From assembly GCA_046349215.1 (NCBI GenBank), contig JAXMCV010000001.1, positions 1,178,001 through 1,242,000 of the forward strand: a stretch of 64,000 nucleotides of DNA, read 5' to 3'. The translations under genes were made by a program, and so were the position numbers. Position 1 is the stretch's first letter; the number at the start of each line of letters is the position of its first letter. Positions 41,788 through 49,826 of the stretch are shown here, in pieces. Under the pieces are notes generated by a model that was given only the letters and a program-made list of their open reading frames with translations, was not told the origin of the DNA and made no database searches. The stretch comes from JAJXWB01 sp046349215 (GTDB lineage Bacteria > Pseudomonadota > Alphaproteobacteria > Rhizobiales > Beijerinckiaceae).

Positions 41788-42519
41788 GTGAGCGCGCAAT
41801 CGACATCTGGCGTTGCATCAACGGGAAGGGCGCGGAAACTCGTTCTGCAGAGTTCCGCGGAACCGGAGCGCGTGCGCGTTTTGGTCGCACACGACCAGCC
41901 GCTTGCACTCGAAGGAATCCGGACGACGATCGGCAACGGCGCAGGCCTGCAGGTTGCAGGCGAGACGACCGACGGCGCCCGAATCCTGGATGCCGTTGTC
42001 AGCCTGCGCCCTGACGTGCTGGTTCTCGACCTCAACATGTCGGGCATAGACGCCGCCGAAGTGGTCGGCGGCGCTCTGGCGCGCCTTCCGACCTGCCGCA
42101 TCGTTGCGCTCGGACTTCGCGAGCATGCCCCCGTCTTTCGGCGGCTGCTCCAGATCGGCGTCGGGGGCTGCCTGCTGAAATCCTCGGCGAGCGGCGAATT
42201 GACACGCTGCGTTCACTCGATCTGCAGCGGCGGCGTCTATATCGATCCCGGCATCGCCGGCGTCCTGCTGTCGGTCGTGCATAGCCCAGCCAATGAAGAG
42301 GCGCGCACCGATCTCAGCGCGCGAGAAACCGAGGTCTTGCGGTTCGCAGCGCTCGGACACAGCACGAAATCGATTGCCGCAAAGCTGAACATCGGCCCCA
42401 AGAGCGTCGAGACCTACAAGGCGCGGGCGATGGCGAAGCTCGGATTTACCGGGCGCGTCGAACTGGTGAAATACGCGGCGACCGAAGGCTGGCTCGGCGT
42501 GGAGAAGGCGGACGCTTGA
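41788..42519 (+). CDS. NarL/FixJ-family response regulator beside puc (orphan)
   Basis: 243-aa two-domain regulator: receiver with acidic pocket (HDQ, Asp36), phosphoacceptor Asp81 in VLVLDLNMSG and the conserved lysine in CLLKSSA, then a LuxR-type HTH (LSARETEVLRFAALGHSTKS, KSVETYKARAMAKLG). GTG 41788 behind GGAGG is chosen; an upstream TTG at 41701 would add an odd N-terminus. No histidine kinase lies next to it. Its divergent placement and shared operator region suggest control of LH2 synthesis, but the signal is unknown. Confidence 0.85.
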   Translation: MSAQSTSGVASTGRARKLVLQSSAEPERVRVLVAHDQPLALEGIRTTIGNGAGLQVAGETTDGARILDAVVSLRPDVLVLDLNMSGIDAAEVVGGALARLPTCRIVALGLREHAPVFRRLLQIGVGGCLLKSSASGELTRCVHSICSGGVYIDPGIAGVLLSVVHSPANEEARTDLSARETEVLRFAALGHSTKSIAAKLNIGPKSVETYKARAMAKLGFTGRVELVKYAATEGWLGVEKADA

Positions 42520-42561
42520 GCCGGTCGATCCGTCGACATCGTGACGCCTCGCCGCCTGACG

Positions 42562-43488
42562 TCAATTGCCGGCCTCGCTCCGCATCGATGGGGTCCGGTC
42601 GCTGTCCAGCCCCCCGGTGAACACCCGGCTGGCGAGGATATCGGGGGCTTCGATCGTCGAGAGGGTCGCGCCGTCGAGTGCGCCGACCGCGGATTCGAAC
42701 AGACGATTCGCCTGCCGGAACCGTGCTCGATCCAGCGCGTTGCGAATTGAGCGCGCATTCGCGAAGTGCGGCTGACTTCGACGTAACGCGATGTAGTCAC
42801 GTAACGCGTCGCGAGCCTGCGTCGTCATCATGTATTTCTGCGACGCGAGCATGTTGCCGGCAATCTCGAGCAATTCTTCGTCGCTGTAGTCCGGGAACTC
42901 GATGTGATGGGCGATGCGCGATCGGAATCCGGGGTTGCTCGAAAAGAATCGGTCCATCCGGTCGCCATAGCCGGCGAGAATGACCACGAGATCGTCGCGA
43001 TTGTTTTCCATCACCTGCAGCAGGATTTCGATCGCCTCCTGACCGTAGTCGCGCTCGTTGTCCGGCCGGTAAAGGTAATAGGCCTCGTCGATAAACAGGA
43101 CGCCGCCCATCGCCTTCTTGAGGACCTCCTTGGTCTTTGGCGCGGTGTGGCCGATGTACTGGCCGACGAGGTCGTCGCGCGTGACCGAGACGAGATGGCC
43201 CTTGCGGACATAGCCCAGGCGGTGCAACAGGCCGGCCATCTTCAGGGCGACCGTCGTCTTGCCCACGCCCGGATTGCCCGTGAAGGACATGTGCAGCGTC
43301 GGCGTTTCGTTCGACAGGCCGAGCTTCTCTCGGGCGTGCGCGACCAGCAGCAACGCCGCTGTCTCGCGGATTCGCCGCTTGACGGGCGCGAGGCCGACCA
43401 GTTCGCGATCGAGCTCCGCAAGGACTTCGGCGACGCCGGATGCCCTGAACTCCTCGGCGAGATCCACGGTCGCGGCGGGATCGCTCAT
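42562..43488 (-). CDS. cbbX: Red-type RuBisCO activase, CbbX
   Basis: AAA+ hexamer that removes inhibitory sugar phosphates from red-type RuBisCO. The 308-aa protein has Walker A GNPGVGKTTVALKMAG near residue 70, Walker B GVLFIDEAYYLYRP and the pore region QYIGHTAPKTKEVL. ATG 43488 is used; an upstream in-frame start at 43545 lies in the end of cbbS. It follows cbbS by 10 nt. Ends converging with the response regulator. Confidence 0.94.
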   Translation of the reverse strand: MSDPAATVDLAEEFRASGVAEVLAELDRELVGLAPVKRRIRETAALLLVAHAREKLGLSNETPTLHMSFTGNPGVGKTTVALKMAGLLHRLGYVRKGHLVSVTRDDLVGQYIGHTAPKTKEVLKKAMGGVLFIDEAYYLYRPDNERDYGQEAIEILLQVMENNRDDLVVILAGYGDRMDRFFSSNPGFRSRIAHHIEFPDYSDEELLEIAGNMLASQKYMMTTQARDALRDYIALRRSQPHFANARSIRNALDRARFRQANRLFESAVGALDGATLSTIEAPDILASRVFTGGLDSDRTPSMRSEAGN

Positions 43489-43498
43489 GGTCGCGACT

Positions 43499-43888
43499 TC
43501 ATCGTTCGGTCGCCCAGGAATAGGATTGCGTACGTCCCCGCACATCCGTTCGCGTCATGCGAAGCGTCGGCTCGACTTTCGGCCGGTTGACGATGAACGA
43601 CATGCGAACGGTTTCCCAGCCGCGCGTCGAATCGAAAGCGTTGAGCCGGATATAGCAATCGGGATGCGCCTTGCGGCATTCCTCCAGTTCGATCATGACG
43701 CCCTTTGCGTCCTTCAGATCGAACATGGGATTGCCCCACATGTTCCAGTACGTGTTCCGCGGGTGCGGATCGTCGGTGAATTCGACGCCGATCGCCCATT
43801 CATTGCGCAGACAATATTCGACCTGGTCACGAATCTGCGTATCCGTGAGGTCTGGCAGGAAGGAAAAGCAGCCCTGGGTGACGCGCAT
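43499..43888 (-). CDS. cbbS: RuBisCO small subunit, CbbS (form IC/ID type)
   Basis: 129-aa small subunit. MRVTQGCFSFLPDLTDTQI is the typical N-terminus of the red-type small chain, and the 30-residue C-terminal extension (IVNRPKVEPTLRMTRTDV, ending QSYSWATER) is the hairpin typical of form IC/ID that closes the central pore. Starts 16 nt after cbbL. Confidence 0.94.
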   Translation of the reverse strand: MRVTQGCFSFLPDLTDTQIRDQVEYCLRNEWAIGVEFTDDPHPRNTYWNMWGNPMFDLKDAKGVMIELEECRKAHPDCYIRLNAFDSTRGWETVRMSFIVNRPKVEPTLRMTRTDVRGRTQSYSWATER

Positions 43889-43904
43889 GTTGCATTTCCT
43901 TCCG

Positions 43905-45365
43905 TCAGGCCGAGACGCTCGCCGTCGGAATGAAATCCGACGTGTCAGTGGATGCGTAGTTGAACGTGATGTTGCCCCATGTATCCAGCGCCGCCTCGAC
44001 CGGTTTGCACCATTTGGCGGCGGCGCGCAGGATTTCCGGTCCCTCGTTCCTGATGTCGCGACCCTCGTTGCGGGCGAGCACCATGGCTTCCAGCGCGACG
44101 CGGTTGGCGGTCGCACCGGCCTGGATGCCCATGGGATGGCCGATCGTGCCGCCGCCGAACTGCAACACGACATCGTCGCCGAACAGGTCGAGCAATTGAT
44201 GCATCTGGCCGGCGTGAATGCCGCCGGAGGCGACGGGCATCACCTTTAGCGTATCGGCCCAGTCCTGGTCGAAATAGATGCCGCGCGGCAGATCGATCTC
44301 GTTCCGCAATTCGCGGCAGACATTGTAATAGCCCTGAACCGTCAGCGGATCGCCCTCGAGCTTGCCGACAGCGGTTCCCGTATGCAGGTGGTCGACGCCC
44401 GCAAGCCGCAGCCACTTGGCAATGACGCGGAACGAGACGCCATGCGATTTCTGTCGCGTGTAGGTGCCATGTCCGGCGCGGTGCATGTGCAGGATCATGT
44501 CGTTTTGCCGACACCATTCCGAAATGGACTGGATCGCCGTCCAACCGATGATCAGGTCGACCATGACGATGACCGAGCCAAGATCGCGGGCAAATTCGGC
44601 GCGCCGGTACATCTCTTCCATCGTCCCGGCGGTTATGTTGAGATAATGTCCCTTCACCTCTCCGGTTTCGGCCGAGGCCTTGTTGACCGCCTCCATGCAG
44701 TAGAGAAAGCGGTCGCGCCAATGCATGAAGGGCTGCGAGTTGATGTTCTCGTCGTCCTTCATGAAATCGAGGCCGCCCTTCAGGCCCTCGTAGACCACCC
44801 GGCCGTAGTTCTTGCCCGACAAGCCGAGCTTCGGCTTTGTGGTGGCGCCGAGCAGCGGACGGCCGAACTTGTCGAGACGTTCACGTTCCACCACGATTCC
44901 GGTCGGTGGCCCCTTGAACGTCTTCACATAGGCGACGGGCAGCCGCATGTCCTCGAGCCGCGCGGCTTTCAGCGGCTTGAAAGAAAAGACATTGCCGATG
45001 ATCGAGGCGGTGAGGTTGGCGATCGAACCGGGTTCGAACAGGATGAGATCATAGGCCACGTAGCAGAAATACTGGCCGGGCGACCCGGGCACCGGGTCCA
45101 CCCGATAGGCCTTGGCGCGATATTGATCGGCTGCGGTCAGTCGATCTGTCCAGACGACCGTCCATGTCGCCGTCGAGGATTCGCCCGCCACCGCTGCCGC
45201 AGCTTCGACCGGATCGACGCCGTCCTGCGGCGTGATGCGAAACAAGGCGATGAGATCGGTATCCTTTGGTTCGTAATCGCCGTTCCAGTAGCCCATCTGG
45301 GCGTATTTGAGGACGCCAGCCTTGTAGCGCTCGCTGCCTCTGATTTCCTTCACCTTGGCGTCCAT
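43905..45365 (-). CDS. cbbL: RuBisCO large subunit, CbbL (form IC/ID type)
   Basis: Carboxylates RuBP. The 486-aa product has the carbamylation lysine in GGLDFMKDDENINSQPF, loop-6 lysine region HTGTAVGKLEGDP, the catalytic KPKLGLSG and the HMHRAGHGTYTRQ segment. Length and the partner CbbX mark it as red-type. It lies between cbbP (57-nt gap) and cbbS in a Calvin-cycle operon. Confidence 0.96.
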   Translation of the reverse strand: MDAKVKEIRGSERYKAGVLKYAQMGYWNGDYEPKDTDLIALFRITPQDGVDPVEAAAAVAGESSTATWTVVWTDRLTAADQYRAKAYRVDPVPGSPGQYFCYVAYDLILFEPGSIANLTASIIGNVFSFKPLKAARLEDMRLPVAYVKTFKGPPTGIVVERERLDKFGRPLLGATTKPKLGLSGKNYGRVVYEGLKGGLDFMKDDENINSQPFMHWRDRFLYCMEAVNKASAETGEVKGHYLNITAGTMEEMYRRAEFARDLGSVIVMVDLIIGWTAIQSISEWCRQNDMILHMHRAGHGTYTRQKSHGVSFRVIAKWLRLAGVDHLHTGTAVGKLEGDPLTVQGYYNVCRELRNEIDLPRGIYFDQDWADTLKVMPVASGGIHAGQMHQLLDLFGDDVVLQFGGGTIGHPMGIQAGATANRVALEAMVLARNEGRDIRNEGPEILRAAAKWCKPVEAALDTWGNITFNYASTDTSDFIPTASVSA

Positions 45366-45422
45366 TTCGGACCTCCGGCCTTGTGATGATGATGATGGGA
45401 GCTTAGCGCCCGGTTCGCAGCG

Positions 45423-46298
45423 CTATTTCGCCGAACGCGCGCGTTCGACGAGCCTGAAGATCATTGGCGTCAGGATCAGTTGCATCGCCAGGTCCAGCTT
45501 GTCGCCGGGGATGACGATCGAATTGGCGCGCGTCATCCAGCTTCCCTGGATCATCGCCACCAGATAGGAGAAGTCGATGCCGCGCGGATTCCTGAAGCGG
45601 ATGACGACGAGCGACTCGCCTGCCGTCGGTATCCAGCGGGCCACGAACGGGTTCGACGTGTCGACGATCGGAACGCGCTGGAAGTTGATGTCCGTCTCGG
45701 TGAATTGTGGACAGATCGTGTGAACATACGCGTTCATTCGCCGCAGGATCGTGTCGGTAACCGCTTCGGTCGTGTAGCCGCGGGTTGCGCGATCCCGGTG
45801 AATCTTCTGAATCCACTCGAGATTGATGACGGGCACGACGCCTATCTTCAGATCCGCGTGAGAGGCGATGTCGACCGTGCCGTCGCGCACCGCGCCGTGC
45901 AGACCTTCATAAAACAGAAGGTCGCAATTCTCGCCGATCTCCCGCCATTCCGTAAACTGGCCCGGCGCGACGCCATATTTCGTCGCTTCGGCCTCATCGT
46001 GCACGTAAGTGCGTGACCTGCAGCGTCCGGTGCGGCTGAAATTCTCGAATTGTTCGGCCAATTCCTCGAGAAGATTCGCATCTTCGGAAAAATGGCTAAA
46101 TGTCATATCGCCGGCAGCGATCCGCTTCGCCATCTCCGCTTTCATCGACGCGCGATCGTAGCGGTGGAAGGCGTCGCCCTCGATCGAGGCCGCATTCACC
46201 CCTTCGCGACGGAATATCTGGTCGAACGTGTGTTTGACTGTGCTCGTGCCCGCGCCCGAGGAGCCGACGACAGAGATGATGGGATGCTTGACCGACAT
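45423..46298 (-). CDS. cbbP: Phosphoribulokinase, CbbP
   Basis: ATP-dependent phosphorylation of ribulose 5-phosphate to RuBP. The 291-aa protein has the nucleotide site VVGSSGAGTSTVKHTF at the N-terminus, IEGDAFHRYDRASMK with the catalytic aspartate, and LLFYEGLHGAVRDG. ATG 46298 gives the family N-terminus; it is 4 nt after cbbF. Bacterial octameric-type PRK, usually NADH-activated. Confidence 0.95.
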   Translation of the reverse strand: MSVKHPIISVVGSSGAGTSTVKHTFDQIFRREGVNAASIEGDAFHRYDRASMKAEMAKRIAAGDMTFSHFSEDANLLEELAEQFENFSRTGRCRSRTYVHDEAEATKYGVAPGQFTEWREIGENCDLLFYEGLHGAVRDGTVDIASHADLKIGVVPVINLEWIQKIHRDRATRGYTTEAVTDTILRRMNAYVHTICPQFTETDINFQRVPIVDTSNPFVARWIPTAGESLVVIRFRNPRGIDFSYLVAMIQGSWMTRANSIVIPGDKLDLAMQLILTPMIFRLVERARSAK

Positions 46299-46302
46299 CG
46301 GC

Positions 46303-47379
46303 TCAGACCCGGAAAAGGCCGCGCGGCGCAAACAGAGGCGGCCGGGCGCGGTCATGCGGTGGATCGGTGTGATAGCGCGTGACGCGTTCGACCTTGGCCT
46401 TGGAACCGAAGACCAGGGCGGTGCGCGCGTGAAGCTGTTCGGGAATCTTGTCGAGGATCGGCGTCAGGCCGTCGGTAGCTGCGCCGCCAGCCTGTTCGAC
46501 GAGATAGGCAATGGGCGCCGCTTCGTAGACGAGGCGAAGGCGGCCCTGCTCGTAGCCGGGGCGCCGGTCGGCCGGATAGAGATAGACGCCGCCACGCTGC
46601 AATATCCGATGCGCATCGCCTACCAGCGAGGCGAGCCAGCGCATGTTGAAGTCGCGGCCGCGCGGCCCTTCGACGCCAGCAAGCAATTCGTCGATATAGT
46701 CGCGGACAGGCTCGCGCCAGAAACGATAGTTCGACGCGTTGATCGCATATTCCTGCGCCCGCGGCGGGATAGACAGGCCGGCGGCGACGCGCCTGTAATT
46801 GTTCTGCCCGTCGAGCACGTACATGTCGACGCCTTCGCCGACCGTCAGCAGCAACGCCGTGTGCTGGCCGTAGATGGCGTAGCCGGCGGCGACCTGCTCC
46901 CGTCCCGGGCGGAAGAATGAAGCGGTCGCGCCGGCGGGCGACGCGGGATAGACCGAGAAGATCGTTCCGATCGGCGCATTCGTGTCGATATTGGACGAAC
47001 CGTCGAGCGGGTCGACAGCGACCGCGAACATTCCGTCGCCATGCAGCGTGAGAATTTCGATTTCTTCCTCGGAGGCGAAATAGGCGACCGGCGCGCGTTT
47101 CAGGGCCTCGAGCACCGCGTCGTTCGAGAGCACGTCGAGTCGCTTCTGTTTGTCGCCATCGGCGTTCGCGTCACCGGTTGCAGCGCCGAGCCGGCCGCCC
47201 AGCGGACCGAGAAACGTGCGTCCGGCGATTTCCTTGGTGGCGGCGGCAAGCGCCGTCAGCGTCTTCGCCAGGGCGACTCGGCGAATGTCCTGCCCGGACC
47301 ATGCCGCCAGGTTATCGGCGAGTTCGTCCTGCAGGCGGTCGGCGGGGTCTTTGGCGTCCGGCACGTCCTCGTCCCCCAA
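46303..47379 (-). CDS. cbbF: Fructose-1,6-bisphosphatase class I, CbbF
   Basis: Dephosphorylates FBP (and possibly SBP) in the Calvin cycle. The 358-aa product has the metal-site motif VAVDPLDGSSNIDTN near residue 123 and GGVYLYPADRRPGYEQGRLR, PIAYLVEQAGGAATDG near the end. The first in-frame start is TTG 47379; GTG 47364 with GAGG just upstream is equally possible. First gene of cbbF-P-L-S-X, divergent from cbbR. Confidence 0.93.
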   Translation of the reverse strand: MGDEDVPDAKDPADRLQDELADNLAAWSGQDIRRVALAKTLTALAAATKEIAGRTFLGPLGGRLGAATGDANADGDKQKRLDVLSNDAVLEALKRAPVAYFASEEEIEILTLHGDGMFAVAVDPLDGSSNIDTNAPIGTIFSVYPASPAGATASFFRPGREQVAAGYAIYGQHTALLLTVGEGVDMYVLDGQNNYRRVAAGLSIPPRAQEYAINASNYRFWREPVRDYIDELLAGVEGPRGRDFNMRWLASLVGDAHRILQRGGVYLYPADRRPGYEQGRLRLVYEAAPIAYLVEQAGGAATDGLTPILDKIPEQLHARTALVFGSKAKVERVTRYHTDPPHDRARPPLFAPRGLFRV

Positions 47380-47430
47380 TCGCCGGCCACGCTGGCCGGT
47401 CGAGAGACAATGGGCTTGAAGTGCAGAAAA

Positions 47431-47471
47431 ATAAATTTTAAAAAATGCAATCTGGATTTAGGAAAATTAAA
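47431..47471. promoter_or_regulatory. AT-rich cbbR-cbbF control region with LysR-type palindrome
   Basis: This stretch is strikingly AT-rich within GC-rich DNA. TTTA-GGAAAAT-TAAA (47457-47471) is a LysR-type T-N11-A palindrome that touches the cbbR start; TAAATTTTAAA lies at 47432. Likely CbbR binding region for both directions; inferred. Confidence 0.55.
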
Positions 47472-48397
47472 TGCCTGAATTTCGGGGCCTTAGCTGGAGG
47501 CAGTTGCGCGCACTGTCCGCGACGGTCGCGACCGGCTCCGTGACCGAGGCCGCCAAAACGCTCGGCGTGACGCCGCCAGCCGTGACGATACAACTCAAGC
47601 AACTCGAGGGTGTGGTCGGCGCGCCGATTTTCGATCGAACGAGGTCCGGCTTCACGCCCACCGAGATCGGCAGGGAATTGCTCGGGACCGCCCACGATAT
47701 CGATCGGCTGATCGCGCGCTCGGCCGAGAGGATATCGGCTTTGCTTTCAGGGGCCACAGGCTCGGTCGTCTTCGGCGTCGTCAGCACGGGCAAGTACATT
47801 GCGCCGGCGATCGTCGCCTCATTCCGGCGCTCGCATCCCGACATTCGTGTGACATTGGCGATCGGCAACAGAGGCGAGATCATCCGCGGCCTGGAACGCA
47901 ACGAATTCGATCTGCTGCTGATGGGCCGACCTCCGGCGCACGTCGAAGTGGACAGCGTCGTGCTGGGCGATCACCCGCACGTGCTGATCGCCGCGCCCGA
48001 CCATCGCCTCGCCGGCGACAGAAAAATCCTCGCGGAGGACCTGCTGCAGGAGCGTTTCCTGGCGCGCGAGGAGGGCTCGGGCACACGCGTCCTGATGGAA
48101 AGGTTCCTGGCGCGCCTTGGCGGACGCCCGCCCGACGTCGTCGAAATGGGGACCAACGAGACGATCAAGCAGTCGGTGCTGGCCGGGCTGGGGATCGCGA
48201 TCATCTCGGCGCATACCTGCATGGCGGAACTGAAGGATGGCCGCCTCGCAGCGCTGTCGTATGTCGGGCTGCCGCTCGTGCGACAATGGTTTCTGCTGCA
48301 CCGGCGGGACCGGGAACTCACCATGGCGGCGCGCCACTTCCTCGACCATGCCAAGCAAGGGCGCGATGATTTCTTTCCGCGGGTCCCTTCGCATTGA
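47471..48397 (+). CDS. cbbR: LysR-type regulator of the Calvin-cycle operon, CbbR
   Basis: 308-aa LysR protein: N-terminal winged HTH (LSATVATGSVTEAAKTLGVT, PPAVTIQLKQLEGVVGAPIF) and a periplasmic-binding-like effector domain (SVVLGDHPHVLIAAPDHRLA). It is divergent from cbbF with 91 bp between, the classical CbbR arrangement; RuBP or NADPH are the usual effectors in the family. Confidence 0.93.
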   Translation: MPEFRGLSWRQLRALSATVATGSVTEAAKTLGVTPPAVTIQLKQLEGVVGAPIFDRTRSGFTPTEIGRELLGTAHDIDRLIARSAERISALLSGATGSVVFGVVSTGKYIAPAIVASFRRSHPDIRVTLAIGNRGEIIRGLERNEFDLLLMGRPPAHVEVDSVVLGDHPHVLIAAPDHRLAGDRKILAEDLLQERFLAREEGSGTRVLMERFLARLGGRPPDVVEMGTNETIKQSVLAGLGIAIISAHTCMAELKDGRLAALSYVGLPLVRQWFLLHRRDRELTMAARHFLDHAKQGRDDFFPRVPSH

Positions 48398-48590
48398 AGG
48401 GCCGCGCCGCGCACGCTTTACCGGTCGAACGGCGCAAACCGCGCCGGCCAGCGAATCCCAGAAGATCGCCCTGATCACCCGCCGGCGCGACGATCCAGGC
48501 GGGGATCGACCACGTATATCCGTTCAGAATGTGTCGCCCGACGCTTCTGGCCGCCTCGACAGCGCGCGGCGCGATGATAGGCTGAAGGTC

Positions 48591-49070
48591 ATGCGAAAGG
48601 CGGTCAAATTTCTGCATTCGCTCGCGGCTTGCGGCATGATCGGCGCGCTGGCCGGTTACGTCGTGCTTCTCAGCTACGGGCCGCATGAAACAGCCAGCGC
48701 CTATGCTGACAACCGCCGCGCCATCGTGGCGCTATGCGACTATATTCTTGTGCCTTCGCTCGGCGTAGTGCTGGTCTCGGGCTTCGTCTCGATGCTCGTG
48801 CACAAGCCCTACATGCAGAAGGGCTGGGTCTGGGCCAAAGCCCTCACCACTATCGGCATCTTCGAAGCGACGCTCGCCGTGGTCCAGTCGAAGGCGCGCG
48901 ACGGAGCCGACATCGCGGCCAGGATCGCCAGCGGAGAACTCGCCCCGAGCGCCCTGGACGAGTTGTCTCGGGAGTTGAGTTCGATCGCTGTCGTCCTCGC
49001 CCTGGCCACGCTGAACGTACTCGTCGGCGTGTGGCGGCCGAAAATCGAGAATTGGGGGCCCCATCGTTGA
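48591..49070 (+). CDS. Small integral membrane protein (DUF2269-like)
   Basis: 159-aa protein with four hydrophobic stretches: SLAACGMIGALAGYVVLL, DYILVPSLGVVLVSGFVSML, KALTTIGIFEATLAVV and SIAVVLALATLNVLVGVW. The RKAVKFLHSLA start and LVHKPYMQKGWVWAK resemble the DUF2269 family of predicted membrane proteins. A GAAGG run sits close to ATG 48591. It is alone between cbbR and the convergent kdpE; function unknown. Confidence 0.75.
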   Translation: MRKAVKFLHSLAACGMIGALAGYVVLLSYGPHETASAYADNRRAIVALCDYILVPSLGVVLVSGFVSMLVHKPYMQKGWVWAKALTTIGIFEATLAVVQSKARDGADIAARIASGELAPSALDELSRELSSIAVVLALATLNVLVGVWRPKIENWGPHR

Positions 49071-49133
49071 GAGCCGCCCGGGCTTCGCCGGTTGCGGACA
49101 TTCCTGTCGTCGCGAACAGGCCACGCGACGCAA

Positions 49134-49826
49134 TCAGGATATGCTCTCGACGATCCTGTATCCTACGCCAGGCTCCGTGATCAGGATCGTCGGCGCAGAG
49201 GGGTCGCGTTCGATCTTGGCCCGCAATTGGCCGATGAAGACGCGCAAATATTGCGTGTCGTCCCGGTGCGCAGGGCCCCAGACCTCGTTCAGTATCTGAC
49301 GGTGCGTGATCACGCGGCCGGCATGGCGCACGAGCGCCACGAGCAGATCGTATTCCTTCGGCGTCAACCGCACGGGCGCGCCATCGCGAGAGACCTGCCG
49401 CCGCTCGGTATCGACGACGAGGCCGTCGATCTCGAATCGCGCCTGCTGCGGGGTCGCCGGCGAGGCGTGTCGCAGCGCCGTGCGCAATCGCGCCATCAGT
49501 TCGCCGATGCCGAAGGGCTTCTCGACGTAATCGTCGGCGCCGAGATCCAGGGCCTCTATCTTTTCGGTCTCGCGGTCGCGCGCCGAAAGGACGACGACCG
49601 GCGCCTGCGAGAGCGCCCTGATGTCGCGCAGCACGTCCTTGCCGTCGCGGTCGGGTAGTCCGAGGTCGAGCACGACGGCGTCCGGGGCGCGGCTGACGAA
49701 CGCCTTCAGCGCTTCGGCGGCGGTCCCGGCGGCGATCGGCTCGTAGCCGGCGGCGCTGAGCGCGAGACGGAGAAACCGCTGGATTTCCGGCTCGTCGTCC
49801 ACCACCAGAATTCGGCGGCCGTTCAT
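49134..49826 (-). CDS. kdpE: KDP operon response regulator, KdpE
   Basis: OmpR/PhoB-type regulator, 230 aa: receiver with DDEPEIQRFLRLAL and phosphoacceptor Asp in AVVLDLGLPDRDGKDV, then a winged helix (PVRLTPKEYDLLVALVRHAG, DTQYLRVFIGQLRAKIERD). Activates kdp when K+ or turgor is low. ATG overlaps the kdpD stop (ATGA). Confidence 0.95.
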   Translation of the reverse strand: MNGRRILVVDDEPEIQRFLRLALSAAGYEPIAAGTAAEALKAFVSRAPDAVVLDLGLPDRDGKDVLRDIRALSQAPVVVLSARDRETEKIEALDLGADDYVEKPFGIGELMARLRTALRHASPATPQQARFEIDGLVVDTERRQVSRDGAPVRLTPKEYDLLVALVRHAGRVITHRQILNEVWGPAHRDDTQYLRVFIGQLRAKIERDPSAPTILITEPGVGYRIVESIS

